The notes: generated from the letters alone by a model not told the origin. A stretch of 64,000 nucleotides of DNA from Paenibacillus sp. MMS20-IR301 (GCF_032302195.1 NZ_CP135275.1:6167501-6231500); one strand, 5' to 3'; shown: positions 7,952-17,453, counted from the first letter of the stretch. Program-made: numbers and translations.

Positions 7952-8814
7952 GCCGCAAGGATTTCGCTACGCTGCTGTTGTTGGCTTTTGCCTGGGGCGC
8001 CTCCTTCCTGTTCATGCGCATTGCTTCGCCTGAACTCGGCCCGGTCTTCACAACCGAGCTGCGGGTTACGCTGGCCGCAGTAGCTCTGCTGCTCTATGCG
8101 CTGCTGACCCGGCGTAAGCTGGGGATTCTGAGGTACTGGAAGCAGTTCCTTATGCTTGGTGCGGTTAATGCCGCGCTTCCCTTCACCCTGATCTGCATGG
8201 CTGAGCTGCATCTGAGTGCTTCGCTGGCGGCAATCCTTAATACTACCACCCCGATGTTTGCGGCATTGGCCGCCTGGGGGACGCGCCAGGAGAAGCCGGG
8301 ACTGGCCAAGTCAGCCGGGCTAATCATGGGTATGCTGGGCGTGGGCGTTCTGGTCGGCTGGAGTCCTGTACCGTTAACGGGTACCGTCCTCTTGTCCGTA
8401 GGCTTCTCGCTTGGTGCCGCCTTATCGTATGCCTTCGGAGGCCTGTATGCTTCACGCGTGGGGAAGGGGCTGACGCCGCTCGCGCTTGCCGCCGGACAAC
8501 AGCTGGGGGCAAGCGTAGTCCTGCTGCCGCTGGCCGTTATTTTCGCCCCGCAGCATATGCCGTCTGCAGCAGCCGTATACTCCGTACTCGGCTTGTCGCT
8601 GATCTGTACATCGGTGGCCTATCTGCTGTATTTCCGCCTGATTGCCAGTGTCGGACCCGTGAAGACCGTCAGCGTAACGTTTCTGGTACCGGTATTCGGA
8701 CTGCTGTGGGGAGCGCTCTTCCTCCATGAACCGGTCTATGCCAATACCATTGCCGGCTTAATCATCATTCTGCTCAGCCTGACGCTGGTTAACCGGAAGA
8801 CCCGGAGGCCCTAA
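7948..8814 (+). CDS. EamA/DMT-family transporter
   Basis: This 288-residue protein has about ten hydrophobic helices in two EamA repeats. The first begins LLAFAWGASFLFMRIASPELGP and the second follows a central linker near residue 150. The family exports metabolites or amino-acid-like compounds. Its ATG overlaps the MFS stop by four bases, so both transporters are made from one message. No substrate can be inferred. Confidence 0.85.
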   Translation: MSRKDFATLLLLAFAWGASFLFMRIASPELGPVFTTELRVTLAAVALLLYALLTRRKLGILRYWKQFLMLGAVNAALPFTLICMAELHLSASLAAILNTTTPMFAALAAWGTRQEKPGLAKSAGLIMGMLGVGVLVGWSPVPLTGTVLLSVGFSLGAALSYAFGGLYASRVGKGLTPLALAAGQQLGASVVLLPLAVIFAPQHMPSAAAVYSVLGLSLICTSVAYLLYFRLIASVGPVKTVSVTFLVPVFGLLWGALFLHEPVYANTIAGLIIILLSLTLVNRKTRRP

Positions 8815-8902
8815 GCGGCAGACATTCAGCAAACTTTCAGCGCATTTTAACGTTATCTTTGGCTTAAAGGACTATATTGAAGGAATGAAAGGAGGGACAA
8901 GC

Positions 8903-9262
8903 ATGAACATTTCATCTGTATCATCTTCAACTTCGGCTTCGTATACGTCCTCTAGCGCAAGCGACACAGCCGCACTTGAGAAGCAGAAGGCTAAGCTGGA
9001 AGCCGATCTGGAGAAGGTGAACTCAAGCAAGGACAACGAGAAGACCAAAGAGACCAAAACCAAGCAAATTGAGCAGCAAATCAAGCAGATCGAAGCGCAG
9101 ATTGCCCAGAAGTCACAGAGTACAGGCAGTGCTTCTTCCGCGCAGGGTGCTGGTGCACCGCCGGAGAAGCCCGCTGACAGCAATAAGCTCGCAGCCGCAT
9201 CGGCACAGCAGATTGCAACCGCAACAACGGATAGCGAAGGCAGATTCGATATCCGGGTTTAG
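8903..9262 (+). CDS. FlxA-like coiled-coil protein
   Basis: The product of 119 residues has a Ser/Thr-rich N-terminus, a charged coiled coil at about residues 20-75 (EKQKAKLEADLEKV, then IEQQIKQIEAQIAQ), and a disordered Ala/Gly/Pro tail. This layout fits the FlxA-like family. ATG 8903 has AGGAGGG upstream; an in-frame start at 8885 would overlap that site. There is no signal peptide. FlxA in E. coli is flagellum-associated, but there is no flagellar gene nearby, so function is open. A terminator follows. Confidence 0.7.
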   Translation: MNISSVSSSTSASYTSSSASDTAALEKQKAKLEADLEKVNSSKDNEKTKETKTKQIEQQIKQIEAQIAQKSQSTGSASSAQGAGAPPEKPADSNKLAAASAQQIATATTDSEGRFDIRV

Positions 9263-9358
9263 TTTCAGACGTTTCAGATGAACAGCATGCTGCAGGACAG
9301 CTCCGTTATTGCCGTGGTAGCGGTGCCCGTTTGCAGCCGGCAACCCGTGTACAGCAGG

Positions 9359-9402
9359 AAGCAGGCTCCCGGACCTTATACCGTCCGGAGGCCTGCTTTT
9401 TG
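9359..9402 (+). terminator. Terminator after the FlxA-like gene
   Basis: AAGCAGGCTCCCGGAC pairs with GTCCGGAGGCCTGCTT around CTTATACC-like loop sequence and is followed by TTTTT. Confidence 0.8.
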
Positions 9403-9489
9403 CTGTGTAAGGAGCCTTGCTGTACAGCAGACACACAAAATTTGGTATTCGATATACATGCTGTATGCTATGATACTGGGAAGTTAGGT

Positions 9490-9518
9490 TTGTGATTTTG
9501 TTAACTAATTAATAGTAT
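9490..9518 (+). promoter_or_regulatory. Probable SigA promoter of the nucleotidyltransferase gene
   Basis: TTGTGA at 9490-9495 and TAGTAT at 9513-9518 are spaced by 17 bases, about 25 bases before the start codon at 9543. The 280-base gap contains this promoter and the preceding terminator and nothing else recognised. Confidence 0.5.
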
Positions 9519-9542
9519 TATAAACTTAAAGGGGGATAACGC

Positions 9543-10328
9543 TTGTATCAGCATCATCAGAAGGCTATTGAAGCCATAACCGGCAAGTTGCGGGCCAGGG
9601 AAGATGTGCTTGGAGTAATTATCGGCGGTTCCATAGCGCACGGGTATGCCAGTGAAACCTCGGATCTTGATTGTATGCTTGTGCTCTCTGAGGAGGATTA
9701 CCGGAAGGCGCTTCAGACCGGAGACATCGGTTTTTTTGAGACGGAATCCACTCCGTATGAGGGCGGTTATGTGGACGGAAAATGCATAACGCAAGACTAT
9801 CTCAGAAAGGTGGCGGAGCATGGGACGGAGCCTGCGAGGTATGCATTCAAAGATGCCTTTGTAGCCTATTCCCGGATAGAAGGTCTTGAGGAGCTGGTCC
9901 ATGCGGCTTCCCGCTATCCGGCGGAGCACAAGGAGGAGAATATTCAGAAATTCTACGCCCAGCTGGAAACGTGGAAATGGTATTTTTACGAAGGGCTTAA
10001 ACGAAACGACCGGCTGCTGATGGATTATTCCCGCACAAACTATGTTATGTTCGCCGGGAGACTGATCCTGGCCCACAATGAGCGGCTGTTCCCCTCCTAT
10101 AAATGGCTGCTCAAGGAGCTGGAGAAGGCAGAGGCTAAGCCGGATAACTTCATGCAGCTGATGGACGAGGTGATCAGGCTGCAGACGCCGGAATCCATTG
10201 AGTGCCTGTACGGCAGCATCACGCAGTTTCATGACTGGTATACCTCGGCAGAGCACTGGACTGTCAGGTTCATGCTTGACAGCCAGCTGAACTGGCTTGA
10301 AGGCATCGTGCCCGTTCTGGACCTATAA
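9543..10328 (+). CDS. Nucleotidyltransferase-domain protein
   Basis: This 261-residue protein has the polymerase-beta-type nucleotidyltransferase motif at its N-terminus: GGS (residues 28-30) then SDLDC with Asp41 and Asp43 as metal ligands. The remainder is helical and resembles the C-terminal part of aminoglycoside-adenylyltransferase-like proteins. The start is TTG at 9543 behind AAAGGGGGAT; no in-frame ATG lies nearby upstream. It could modify a small molecule such as an aminoglycoside, but the family is broad and the substrate is not predictable. Confidence 0.75.
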   Translation: MYQHHQKAIEAITGKLRAREDVLGVIIGGSIAHGYASETSDLDCMLVLSEEDYRKALQTGDIGFFETESTPYEGGYVDGKCITQDYLRKVAEHGTEPARYAFKDAFVAYSRIEGLEELVHAASRYPAEHKEENIQKFYAQLETWKWYFYEGLKRNDRLLMDYSRTNYVMFAGRLILAHNERLFPSYKWLLKELEKAEAKPDNFMQLMDEVIRLQTPESIECLYGSITQFHDWYTSAEHWTVRFMLDSQLNWLEGIVPVLDL

Positions 10329-10525
10329 TGAGCCTGACTTGAAGCCGCCGGATGCCCAGTGTCCAGCGGCTTGTTCTAATCCTTGAAGGCAGTGTTGCCG
10401 TTTCTGCTTGGCATTGTGACCATTAAACGGGCCTTCTGCTCCCTGTGTTGCTATAATGGTGCATATGGAGAGTGCTGGATATTCCTGATTCGGGGATAAT
10501 GACAGCAGTAAGGACAGGTGAAGTC

Positions 10526-13177
10526 ATGCATTCTATGAAAGAAAGACTGGAACGTTTTAAAATTGTGCGGCTGCTTCTGTCGCTCTACCGGATCAAGGCG
10601 GTGCGGGCGCTTGTCCCGCTGATGATTATCGGCCTTGTCTACTGGGAAGGGCAGCATGAGCTGAAGCAGATTCATTTAGGACAGATTATTCATGAATTAA
10701 AGACGGTTCCCGCACCGGCGATTATGCAGATGCTGGGTATTTCCCTGCTCGCAGTTGCGGTGATGAGCGCTTATGATTACTTGATCCGCAGGCATTTCCG
10801 CCTGGAGACCGGACTCCTGGGCACCTTCCGCTATGCCTGGATTGCCAACACCTTTAACAATCTGATCGGGTTTGCCGGGCTGGCCGGAGCTGGCCTGCGG
10901 ACACTGTTATACAAGAAGAGCGGTGTGCCTTCGGCAGTGCTGGCGTCGGCCATCGTATTCCTGTCGCCGCTTATGATAACGGGGTTATCCCTGTTGTCCT
11001 GGGGCAGCATTACCGGCCTTCTTCCGGCTGACGGGCTGCTGCATGAGCATCACTGGCTGGTGTTCGCGGTTTGGGGCATGGGCCTTTATTTGCCGTTTTT
11101 TGTGCTGCTTCAACGCTCCTCACTATTCGCCAAGTGGATCAACCGGGGGCAGGGCAGAACCCCCTGGCTTACGGTCGCTGCTTCTGTGGGGGCTTCTTTT
11201 ATGGAGTGGGCGTTTGCCGGACTGGCCTTCTGGGTCATCGCCGGCCAGCTGCTCGGGGGGATCGGCTTTACTCCGGTATTCAGTATTTTCGTGGTCGCCG
11301 CAGTAGCAGGCATACTCAGCATGGCTCCCGGAGGTATCGGTGCCTTCGATCTGATTGCCCTGCTCGGGCTTACCCAGCTCGGGATCAAAAGCGATCAGGC
11401 CATGGCGGTGCTCGTCATCTACAGATTATTCTATTATATTGTGCCCTGGCTGATCGGGCTGGCGCTGGCTGCGCTGGAAATCGGCCTGCCGGGCAAGAAG
11501 GGAGCCGGACGAAGCGGAGAGAGCATCGAAACTCCGCTTACGGTCTGGCAGAGAATCTGGGGCTGGCCGGGCCAATACACCTTCCTCAGTGATTTGGGCG
11601 TATGGGCGCTAGGCAAGCTGGTGCTGGCCAGCGGCCTGATTCTGCTGTTGTCTGCGGCTACACCCGAGCTGCTCTACCGGTTGAAGGTTACGGAGGAGCT
11701 GTTGTCATTGCCGGTTATGCGGATATCCCATCATCTGTCCGTGTTAATCGGCTTCATGCTGGTCCTGTTATCACGGGGGATCTCCCTGCGGATCTACAGG
11801 GCATATGTCTGGACTAGTCTGCTGCTCTTCGGCGGAGCAGTGTTCGCTTTTACCAAGGGATTGGATTATGAAGAGGCGCTGTTTCTGCTGTTAGTTGCTC
11901 TGATTCTCTGGATCTCGCGGACCCGCTTCTACCGGATCAGCGTTCCGGTCAGCACAAGAAGCACTATCTGGTGGCTGATTCTCACCTCGGTTATTGCCTT
12001 CAGCTACTATCTGCTGGGCAGCTATTCCCATCATGGCTTCCTGAAGCATCTGCCGGCCGGCATTCAGCCGGAATGGCTGCGCCAGCACAGCAATGTGGCG
12101 GTTACGGCTGTTTCCGGACTGATCTTCTCCTGGCTGCTGCTGACGATGTTCATCACCCTCCGGCCGCAGCGGAAGGCGGATCAAATCTTCGCGGATAAGG
12201 ATATGGCGCGGCTGGAGAAGTTCCTCTCGGAGGAATGGGGAAATGCTTTGAGTCATATGCTGTTTCTGGGTGACAAAAGCTTCTTCTGGGCACAGGAGGG
12301 CAAAGTGCTTTTTGCTTTTGCCAGAGTCCGGGACAAGCTTGTGGTGCTGGGCGATCCGCTCGGCCCGCTGAACCGGGTCAATGACGCAATCAGCGAATTC
12401 AGGCAGGCTGCTGATTTGTACGGGCTTACGGTAGTCTTCTACCAGGGGACACCGGCCTATCTGCCTGTATATCATGAGCAGGGCTACCGCTTCTTCAAGC
12501 TTGGCGAGGAGGCGCTGGTACCGCTGGAGAACTTTAAGCTGAGCGGGGCCAGAAACGGCAGTCTGCGGGGTGTGAAAAGCCGGTTTGAACGCGAGGGCTA
12601 CCTCTTCGAGATTGCCGAAGCGCCCCATGCTGATGAGCTGCTGCAGGAGCTTCGCTTAATCTCTGAGGAATGGCTGGCCGGACGGCTCGAAAAAGGATAT
12701 TCGCTCGGCTGGTTCAGCGGGCCTTACCTGCAGCAGGCTCCGCTGGCTGTGCTGCGCTCCGCCTGCGGGGAGGTGCTGGCCTTTGCTTCTATTGCCCCGG
12801 GGTATGACGGGCACAGGACGGTTTCGATTGACCTTATGCGCCACCGCAAGGAAACTCCCAACGGGACTATGGATTATCTGTTCCTCTGCCTGCTGGAGTG
12901 GGCGAAGTCGCGCGGCTTCCGCAGCTTCAATCTCGGCCATGCCCCGTTGTCTAGTGTCGGCCGAAATTCAGGAGCGCTGCGGGAGGAGAAAATCGCCCGG
13001 CTGGTGTTCGAGCGGGGCGGACACTGGTACGGATTCTCCGGTCTCAGACGGTATAAGGATAAATTCGGACCCGAATGGGAGCCAAGGTATCTGGCTTATC
13101 CGGCCTCGCTTACCTTGTCTGTCCTGACACTGGATCTGGTAAGGCTGGTCTCCCGTCATCCTGAGGGTAAAGGGTAG
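10526..13177 (+). CDS. mprF: Phosphatidylglycerol lysyltransferase/flippase
   Basis: The protein (about 883 residues from ATG 10526) has the two-part MprF layout. An N-terminal block of about 14 membrane helices (to roughly residue 550) includes the UPF0104-type flippase segment with MAPGGIGAFD. A soluble C-terminal DUF2156 domain transfers an aminoacyl group from aminoacyl-tRNA to phosphatidylglycerol. MprF reduces surface negative charge and gives resistance to cationic peptides. ATG 10526 has AGGTGA upstream; ATG 10499 is a possible longer start. Length matches Bacillus and Staphylococcus homologs. Whether lysine or another amino acid is used cannot be told. Confidence 0.9.
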   Translation: MHSMKERLERFKIVRLLLSLYRIKAVRALVPLMIIGLVYWEGQHELKQIHLGQIIHELKTVPAPAIMQMLGISLLAVAVMSAYDYLIRRHFRLETGLLGTFRYAWIANTFNNLIGFAGLAGAGLRTLLYKKSGVPSAVLASAIVFLSPLMITGLSLLSWGSITGLLPADGLLHEHHWLVFAVWGMGLYLPFFVLLQRSSLFAKWINRGQGRTPWLTVAASVGASFMEWAFAGLAFWVIAGQLLGGIGFTPVFSIFVVAAVAGILSMAPGGIGAFDLIALLGLTQLGIKSDQAMAVLVIYRLFYYIVPWLIGLALAALEIGLPGKKGAGRSGESIETPLTVWQRIWGWPGQYTFLSDLGVWALGKLVLASGLILLLSAATPELLYRLKVTEELLSLPVMRISHHLSVLIGFMLVLLSRGISLRIYRAYVWTSLLLFGGAVFAFTKGLDYEEALFLLLVALILWISRTRFYRISVPVSTRSTIWWLILTSVIAFSYYLLGSYSHHGFLKHLPAGIQPEWLRQHSNVAVTAVSGLIFSWLLLTMFITLRPQRKADQIFADKDMARLEKFLSEEWGNALSHMLFLGDKSFFWAQEGKVLFAFARVRDKLVVLGDPLGPLNRVNDAISEFRQAADLYGLTVVFYQGTPAYLPVYHEQGYRFFKLGEEALVPLENFKLSGARNGSLRGVKSRFEREGYLFEIAEAPHADELLQELRLISEEWLAGRLEKGYSLGWFSGPYLQQAPLAVLRSACGEVLAFASIAPGYDGHRTVSIDLMRHRKETPNGTMDYLFLCLLEWAKSRGFRSFNLGHAPLSSVGRNSGALREEKIARLVFERGGHWYGFSGLRRYKDKFGPEWEPRYLAYPASLTLSVLTLDLVRLVSRHPEGKG

Positions 13178-13242
13178 CCCGGCAGCGGCTTAAGCGGGCG
13201 GAACGGGGGTATGATCCCGAAATTACGAGGAGGCGGACGAAG

Positions 13243-14106
13243 ATGGTGAATGCTGTACTTGAAATTATGGAGAAACGTAAATCGGTACGTACTTATGAGG
13301 TTACGCCGATTGCTCCGGCAGCCCATGCCTCAATTATGGAATATCTGGCTGCGGAAGAGAATCTGCGCGGGCCATTTGGCGGAGTCCCGGGCATCGAATG
13401 GATCTGGGCCAAGAACGGGGCAGGCGAAGGGAAAGGCATGAAGCTGGGGGCTTACGGAATTATTGTTAATCCGCAGGCATACCTGGTAGGCTCCGTGCGG
13501 AATGAGAAGCTGGCGCTGCTGGAGTTCGGTTACACCTTTCAAAAGCTGATTCTGCATGCCACCGGGCTGGGGCTGGGAACCTGCTGGATCGGCGGAACCT
13601 TCAACCGCAAGTCCTTTGCCCGTGAGCTTGAGCTTGCCGAAGGGGAAATCATCCCCTGCATTACCCCGCTTGGATATGCGCGGGAGAAGCAGCGGCTGCT
13701 CGATACTACGATGCGTTATGTGGTTAAGGCGGACAATAAGAAGCCGTGGAAGGATCTGTTCTGCGACAGCAGGTTCGGCCAGCCGTTAAGTCCTGAAGCG
13801 GCAGGAGAGCTGGCCGTTCCCCTGGAGATGGTGCGGATCGGCCCGTCTGCCTCCAACAAGCAGCCATGGAGGCTCGTGATGTCTCCAGACCGCCGGCAGG
13901 TGCATTTCTATCTGCTGCATACGCCTAATTACAGCGGCAACAAGCTGGGATTCCAGATGCAGCGGATTGATATCGGCATTGCCGCCTGCAATTTCGAGCT
14001 GGCCTGCCGGGAGCTGGGGATTGCCGGCGCCTGGACCATGAATGATCCGGGCATCGAGGCAGACAGCCCGCATCTGGAATATATGCTCAGCTACACGCTC
14101 AGCTAA
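13243..14106 (+). CDS. Nitroreductase family protein (TM1586 type)
   Basis: The 287-residue protein starts with the nitroreductase FMN-binding pattern RKSVRTYE and has the GLGTCWIGGTFNR segment typical of the TM1586-like branch. A second half-domain carries GPSASNKQPWRL, again a nitroreductase FMN contact. Two such halves in one chain fit a pseudo-dimeric flavoprotein. ATG 13243 has AGGAGG upstream. It is probably cytoplasmic and uses NAD(P)H; the acceptor is unknown. It ends convergently against the ECF transporter gene, with an eight-base overlap. Confidence 0.8.
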   Translation: MVNAVLEIMEKRKSVRTYEVTPIAPAAHASIMEYLAAEENLRGPFGGVPGIEWIWAKNGAGEGKGMKLGAYGIIVNPQAYLVGSVRNEKLALLEFGYTFQKLILHATGLGLGTCWIGGTFNRKSFARELELAEGEIIPCITPLGYAREKQRLLDTTMRYVVKADNKKPWKDLFCDSRFGQPLSPEAAGELAVPLEMVRIGPSASNKQPWRLVMSPDRRQVHFYLLHTPNYSGNKLGFQMQRIDIGIAACNFELACRELGIAGAWTMNDPGIEADSPHLEYMLSYTLS

Positions 14107-15811
14107 GCTGCGCTATCCACCACAGCAGTGCCGCTGTGCCAAGAATGATCAGGGCAGCCAGTGTATCCCGTCTGCTCCATGACAGCTGGTAGGCTGGTGT
14201 ACGCTGCCTGGCTGGATCATATCCCCGTGATTCAATAGCTGTAGCCAGCTCATCCCCCATACCCAGGACAAGAATCAGCAGCGGCACAATAAGCAGGGCG
14301 ATCTGCCGCGGAGACCAGCGCCTTAAGCCGTGTGCAGGCCTTCCGCGTGAGCTCAGCGCAAGCTGCAGCTGGGCCAGCTTGCCGATAATCCAGGGGATAA
14401 ACTGGAGTGTCACGGAAACGACCAGCGACCAGTTGCGCGTCTTTATTCCAAGCGCCTTCAGCGGAGCAATGCCCCATTCCAGCCCTTCGCGCAAGGGCAT
14501 GCCGGTTGTGGTCTCGGTGAACAGGAAGCCGAGCGCGATAAGCAGCAGAAACCGCAGTACGCTGATTCCGCCGCTCAGCATTCCAGCTGTGCTGAAGCCG
14601 AGCGGCCCGACCGTGAAATCGGGCGCGCTCCAGCTGAGTGCGGACATCAGCCAGAGAAACAGAAACATGAGCAGGAACGGACGGAAGAAGCGCAGCGCCC
14701 TCCGCCGGGATATTCCTGCTGCACCGCCAAGCCCGGCCAACAGGCCTCCTGCCAGCAGCAGCGGCAGGAGGGTATCCATCCCGAGCACGGTCATTGAACC
14801 TGCCAGCATCCCCAGCCATTTGACGCGGGGGTCCAGCCCCTGCCAGCTCCACCAGCGAGGGGCTGTTTGCCGTGCTGATGCCCCGGCTCCCGGGGAGGGC
14901 AGGTCCGCTCCGGCGGATTCCTGCCGGTCCGGGTGATCCGCGCTGGCCGGCTCCGCCTGCACCTGTACTTGAACCCGGCCGTTGACCGGGAGGGGCAGGG
15001 GGTGCTTATCCAGACTATCAAGCAGCATCTCCAGACTGTCCGGCATGGTATGAAGATAACCGCGCTGCAGCAGGCTGCTTCCCAGCGAGGCGTAGGCCGG
15101 CGGCGTAAGACCGGCATCCGGGAGCAGCTGCGGATCGGCAGTCAGCGCTGGTGCGGGGCCGTCATAATGGACGGCTCCCTGCTTCATAACAATTACCCTG
15201 TCCGCAACCGGCAGGAAGCTGTCCAGATCATGCGTGCCGATGATCAGTGTCAGGCCGCTTCCCCGCAGTTCCTGCACCAGCGCAAGCAATGATTGGGCAG
15301 CCTGGGGGTCCAGTCCCGCGGTCGGCTCATCGAGAATCAGCAGCCCGGGCTGCAGGGCGAGAGCGCCGGCTATGCAGACCCGGCGCTTCTCCCCGCCGCT
15401 GAGCAGGAAAGGCGAGCGCCCGGCGTATTCCTCATACGGCAGCCCGGTTCCGGCCAGCGCCGAGCGGATCATATCACTGCGCTGTGCCTTGGGCACGCCA
15501 TGCTCCGCCAGGCCGTATTCGACATCTTTATGTACACTGCCTGCGAACAGCTGGGTCTCCGGCTGCTGGAACACCATGGATACGGCAGCTCCGGTCCGTT
15601 TGTCTGTACCTTCCACCTCCGTGAAGGTGATTGTGCCGGAGGCCGGCCGTTCCAGCCCGGCGAGCAGGCGCAGCAGTGTAGATTTGCCGCTGCCGTTAAC
15701 GCCGCAGAGAACGTTCAGCGTCCCTTCACGGATATTCAGGGAGATATCCTGCAGAACCTGCTTGCCGCCATCGTACTGGAAGAAGAGATGCTCCGCCTGG
15801 ATTCTCACCAT
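14099..15811 (-). CDS. Fused ECF transporter ATPase (EcfA) and transmembrane (EcfT) protein
   Basis: This 570-residue protein joins two components that are usually separate. Residues 1-260 are an ABC ATPase: Walker A GVNGSGKST (37-45), Q-loop FQQPETQ, signature LLSGGEKRR, Walker B LLILDEPTAGLD and switch GTHDLD. A Pro/Ala/Gln-rich linker (about 270-315) leads to an EcfT membrane domain with about five helices. Its two coupling motifs (SRG in ALSSRGRP and SRG in IESRGYD) match the X-R-G motifs that contact the ATPases. It overlaps the upstream ATPase gene by seven bases. With that ATPase and the divergent bioY it should form a biotin importer. Confidence 0.85.
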   Translation of the reverse strand: MVRIQAEHLFFQYDGGKQVLQDISLNIREGTLNVLCGVNGSGKSTLLRLLAGLERPASGTITFTEVEGTDKRTGAAVSMVFQQPETQLFAGSVHKDVEYGLAEHGVPKAQRSDMIRSALAGTGLPYEEYAGRSPFLLSGGEKRRVCIAGALALQPGLLILDEPTAGLDPQAAQSLLALVQELRGSGLTLIIGTHDLDSFLPVADRVIVMKQGAVHYDGPAPALTADPQLLPDAGLTPPAYASLGSSLLQRGYLHTMPDSLEMLLDSLDKHPLPLPVNGRVQVQVQAEPASADHPDRQESAGADLPSPGAGASARQTAPRWWSWQGLDPRVKWLGMLAGSMTVLGMDTLLPLLLAGGLLAGLGGAAGISRRRALRFFRPFLLMFLFLWLMSALSWSAPDFTVGPLGFSTAGMLSGGISVLRFLLLIALGFLFTETTTGMPLREGLEWGIAPLKALGIKTRNWSLVVSVTLQFIPWIIGKLAQLQLALSSRGRPAHGLRRWSPRQIALLIVPLLILVLGMGDELATAIESRGYDPARQRTPAYQLSWSRRDTLAALIILGTAALLWWIAQLS

Positions 15812-16623
15812 AGCCCCTCCAGCTCAGGCCCGGTAAGCGGCAGCTGCCGGAGCGGCCAGCCCTGTCCCTGCAGCAGCTTCCCGATCCGGACTGCCGGGGG
15901 CGGAGTCCAGCCTAGCTGCTCCGGCAGCTCCGAGGTGTAGAACAGATTGCGCGGGCTGCCGTCATAGAGCAGCTGTCCGCCGCCCAGAACCATGATCCGC
16001 GGGCTCTCTGCCAGCTCCTCCATCCGCTGGGTTACCCAGAGCACAGCGGTGCCCCTGCGCCATAATTCCCGGGCCAGCTCCAGAATATCCTGCCTTCCGG
16101 CAGGGTCCAGCATGGAGGTCGCTTCATCGAAGATAATCAGCTCAGCCTCCAGGGCCAGGCAGCTGCCTACAGCCAGGCGCTGGCGTTCCCCGCCGGACAG
16201 CGTGGCGACATCTGCCTCTGCTTTGTGGGCCAGCCCGATCTGCTGCAGAACCTCATTAATCCGCGTAATCATCACACTCCGCTCCAGTCCCCGGTTTTCC
16301 AGCCCGAAGGCGATATCCTCCCAGGGGGTAGTGCCTACCGTCTGCGACTCAGGATTCTGAAATACCAGCTGGACATACTGCTTGACCGCAGCGCGGTTCG
16401 CCGGGACACGCAGATCAAGCCCGGCTACAGACAGACTGCCCCCTGACGGCGTATTCAGGCCGTTGAAGGTACGGATTAACGAGGTTTTGCCGCAGCCGTT
16501 GGCGCCGGTGAGCGCAACCCATTCGCCCCGTCCGATATGTAAGCTAATCCCTTGCAGGACCGGCAGCCTGCGCTGTCCATCCCGCATAGACAAGGTTAAA
16601 TTATCCGCCCTGATCATCATCAT
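15805..16623 (-). CDS. ecfA: ECF transporter ATPase
   Basis: The 272-residue ABC ATPase has Walker A GANGCGKTS, Q-loop FQNPESQ, signature LSGGERQRL and Walker B LIIFDEATSMLD, with the FQNPE/ATSMLD variants typical of energy-coupling-factor ATPases. I start it at ATG 16623, the first of three tandem ATGs, behind AAGGAAAG; an upstream extension to 16653 has no site. It would pair with the ATPase half of the neighbouring fusion protein to make the heterodimer that drives vitamin import. Confidence 0.85.
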   Translation of the reverse strand: MMMIRADNLTLSMRDGQRRLPVLQGISLHIGRGEWVALTGANGCGKTSLIRTFNGLNTPSGGSLSVAGLDLRVPANRAAVKQYVQLVFQNPESQTVGTTPWEDIAFGLENRGLERSVMITRINEVLQQIGLAHKAEADVATLSGGERQRLAVGSCLALEAELIIFDEATSMLDPAGRQDILELARELWRRGTAVLWVTQRMEELAESPRIMVLGGGQLLYDGSPRNLFYTSELPEQLGWTPPPAVRIGKLLQGQGWPLRQLPLTGPELEGLW

Positions 16624-16662
16624 GCCTGCTTTCCTTAGAGCTCTAGTCAACAATCGCTACCC

Positions 16663-16713
16663 ATTATAGCAAAGAATTAAGGATTGATGTATCCGCAGGG
16701 ATGATGTTATAGT
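16663..16713. promoter_or_regulatory. Divergent promoters between the ECF ATPase genes and bioY
   Basis: On the minus strand TGCTATAAT (reverse complement of 16663-16671) is an extended -10 box for the ATPase operon. On the plus strand TTGATG at 16684-16689 and TTATAG at 16707-16712 (spacer 17) could serve bioY. I looked for a BirA operator (TTGTTAAC...GTTAACAA) and did not find a convincing one. Confidence 0.5.
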
Positions 16714-16742
16714 GATCCTAAAAAACGGGGGTAATCCTGCCA

Positions 16743-17351
16743 ATGAAGAAATGGACGACTCGCGGCCTGATATTCAGCGCCTTATTCGCCGCAGTTATGA
16801 TAGCCCTGAGCTATTTGAAGATCTCACTGCCCTTCTCCACTGTGCCTATTACGATGCAGACGCTGGCAGTCATGCTGGCCGGCTCTATCCTGGGTGCCCG
16901 CTACGGATCACTCTCGGTACTGATCGTAATTGGACTTACAGCAGCAGGCTTCCGGGCGATGGGCGGAAGCGGCGGGCTTTCCGTGCTGACCGGCCCGACG
17001 GCAGGTTATATTTTCTCCTGGCCGTTCGTGGCTTATCTGATCGGCTTCTTCGCCCAGCGCTTCAAGCATAATAAATATACCTTCGCTAAGCTGCTGATGG
17101 TCAATATCCTCTTCGGTGTATTGCTTGTTTACCCTGGAGGTGTATGGTGGCTGGCTCATTCTTTGGATATGAACTCGCTGGCAAAGGCGCTGACTGCAGG
17201 CATGTGGCCGTTCATTCCCGGAGATCTGCTTAAGGCGGTCTTATGCTCGGCGGTAGTAACCGCGGTCTGGAAGGTCTATCCGATCGAACGTATTCTGAAC
17301 AGTGATGCCGGGGGCTGGGCCGAAGGGGACAAATCCACGGTCAGCCGGTAA
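16743..17351 (+). CDS. bioY: Biotin transporter substrate-binding (S) component BioY
   Basis: This 202-residue membrane protein has about six helices and the BioY signatures LPFSTVPITMQTLAVMLAG (split at about residues 29-47) and GPTAGYIFSWPF. BioY binds biotin and either works alone or with an ECF module. The divergent neighbours encode two ATPase domains and a T component, so a complete biotin ECF transporter lies here. A strong hairpin terminator follows. The annotation as BioY is firm; the partnership is inferred from position. Confidence 0.9.
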   Translation: MKKWTTRGLIFSALFAAVMIALSYLKISLPFSTVPITMQTLAVMLAGSILGARYGSLSVLIVIGLTAAGFRAMGGSGGLSVLTGPTAGYIFSWPFVAYLIGFFAQRFKHNKYTFAKLLMVNILFGVLLVYPGGVWWLAHSLDMNSLAKALTAGMWPFIPGDLLKAVLCSAVVTAVWKVYPIERILNSDAGGWAEGDKSTVSR

Positions 17352-17367
17352 CTGCAATATACAGCAC

Positions 17368-17414
17368 AACAAGGCGATTCCCCGGCCGTGAGGCCTGCGG
17401 GAATCGCCTTGTTT
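17368..17414. terminator. Bidirectional terminator between bioY and amylase
   Basis: AACAAGGCGATTCCC pairs perfectly with GGGAATCGCCTTGTT. TTT-containing flanks on both sides serve the converging bioY and alpha-amylase genes. Confidence 0.8.
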
Positions 17415-17453
17415 GAAATATAAGACTCTCCATAAATCAGCTCTGTGTCTGCC

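Noticed and set aside
10340..10375. Terminator after the nucleotidyltransferase gene
   Set aside because: AAGCCGC/GCGGCTT arms exist, but the following GTTCTAATCC is a poor U-tract, so I do not list it as a feature.
16636..16713. Possible BirA operator between the ECF genes and bioY
   Set aside because: Only a loose GTCAACAA-like half-site and a short TAGAGCTCTA palindrome are present. The paired TTGTTAAC...GTTAACAA arms are missing.
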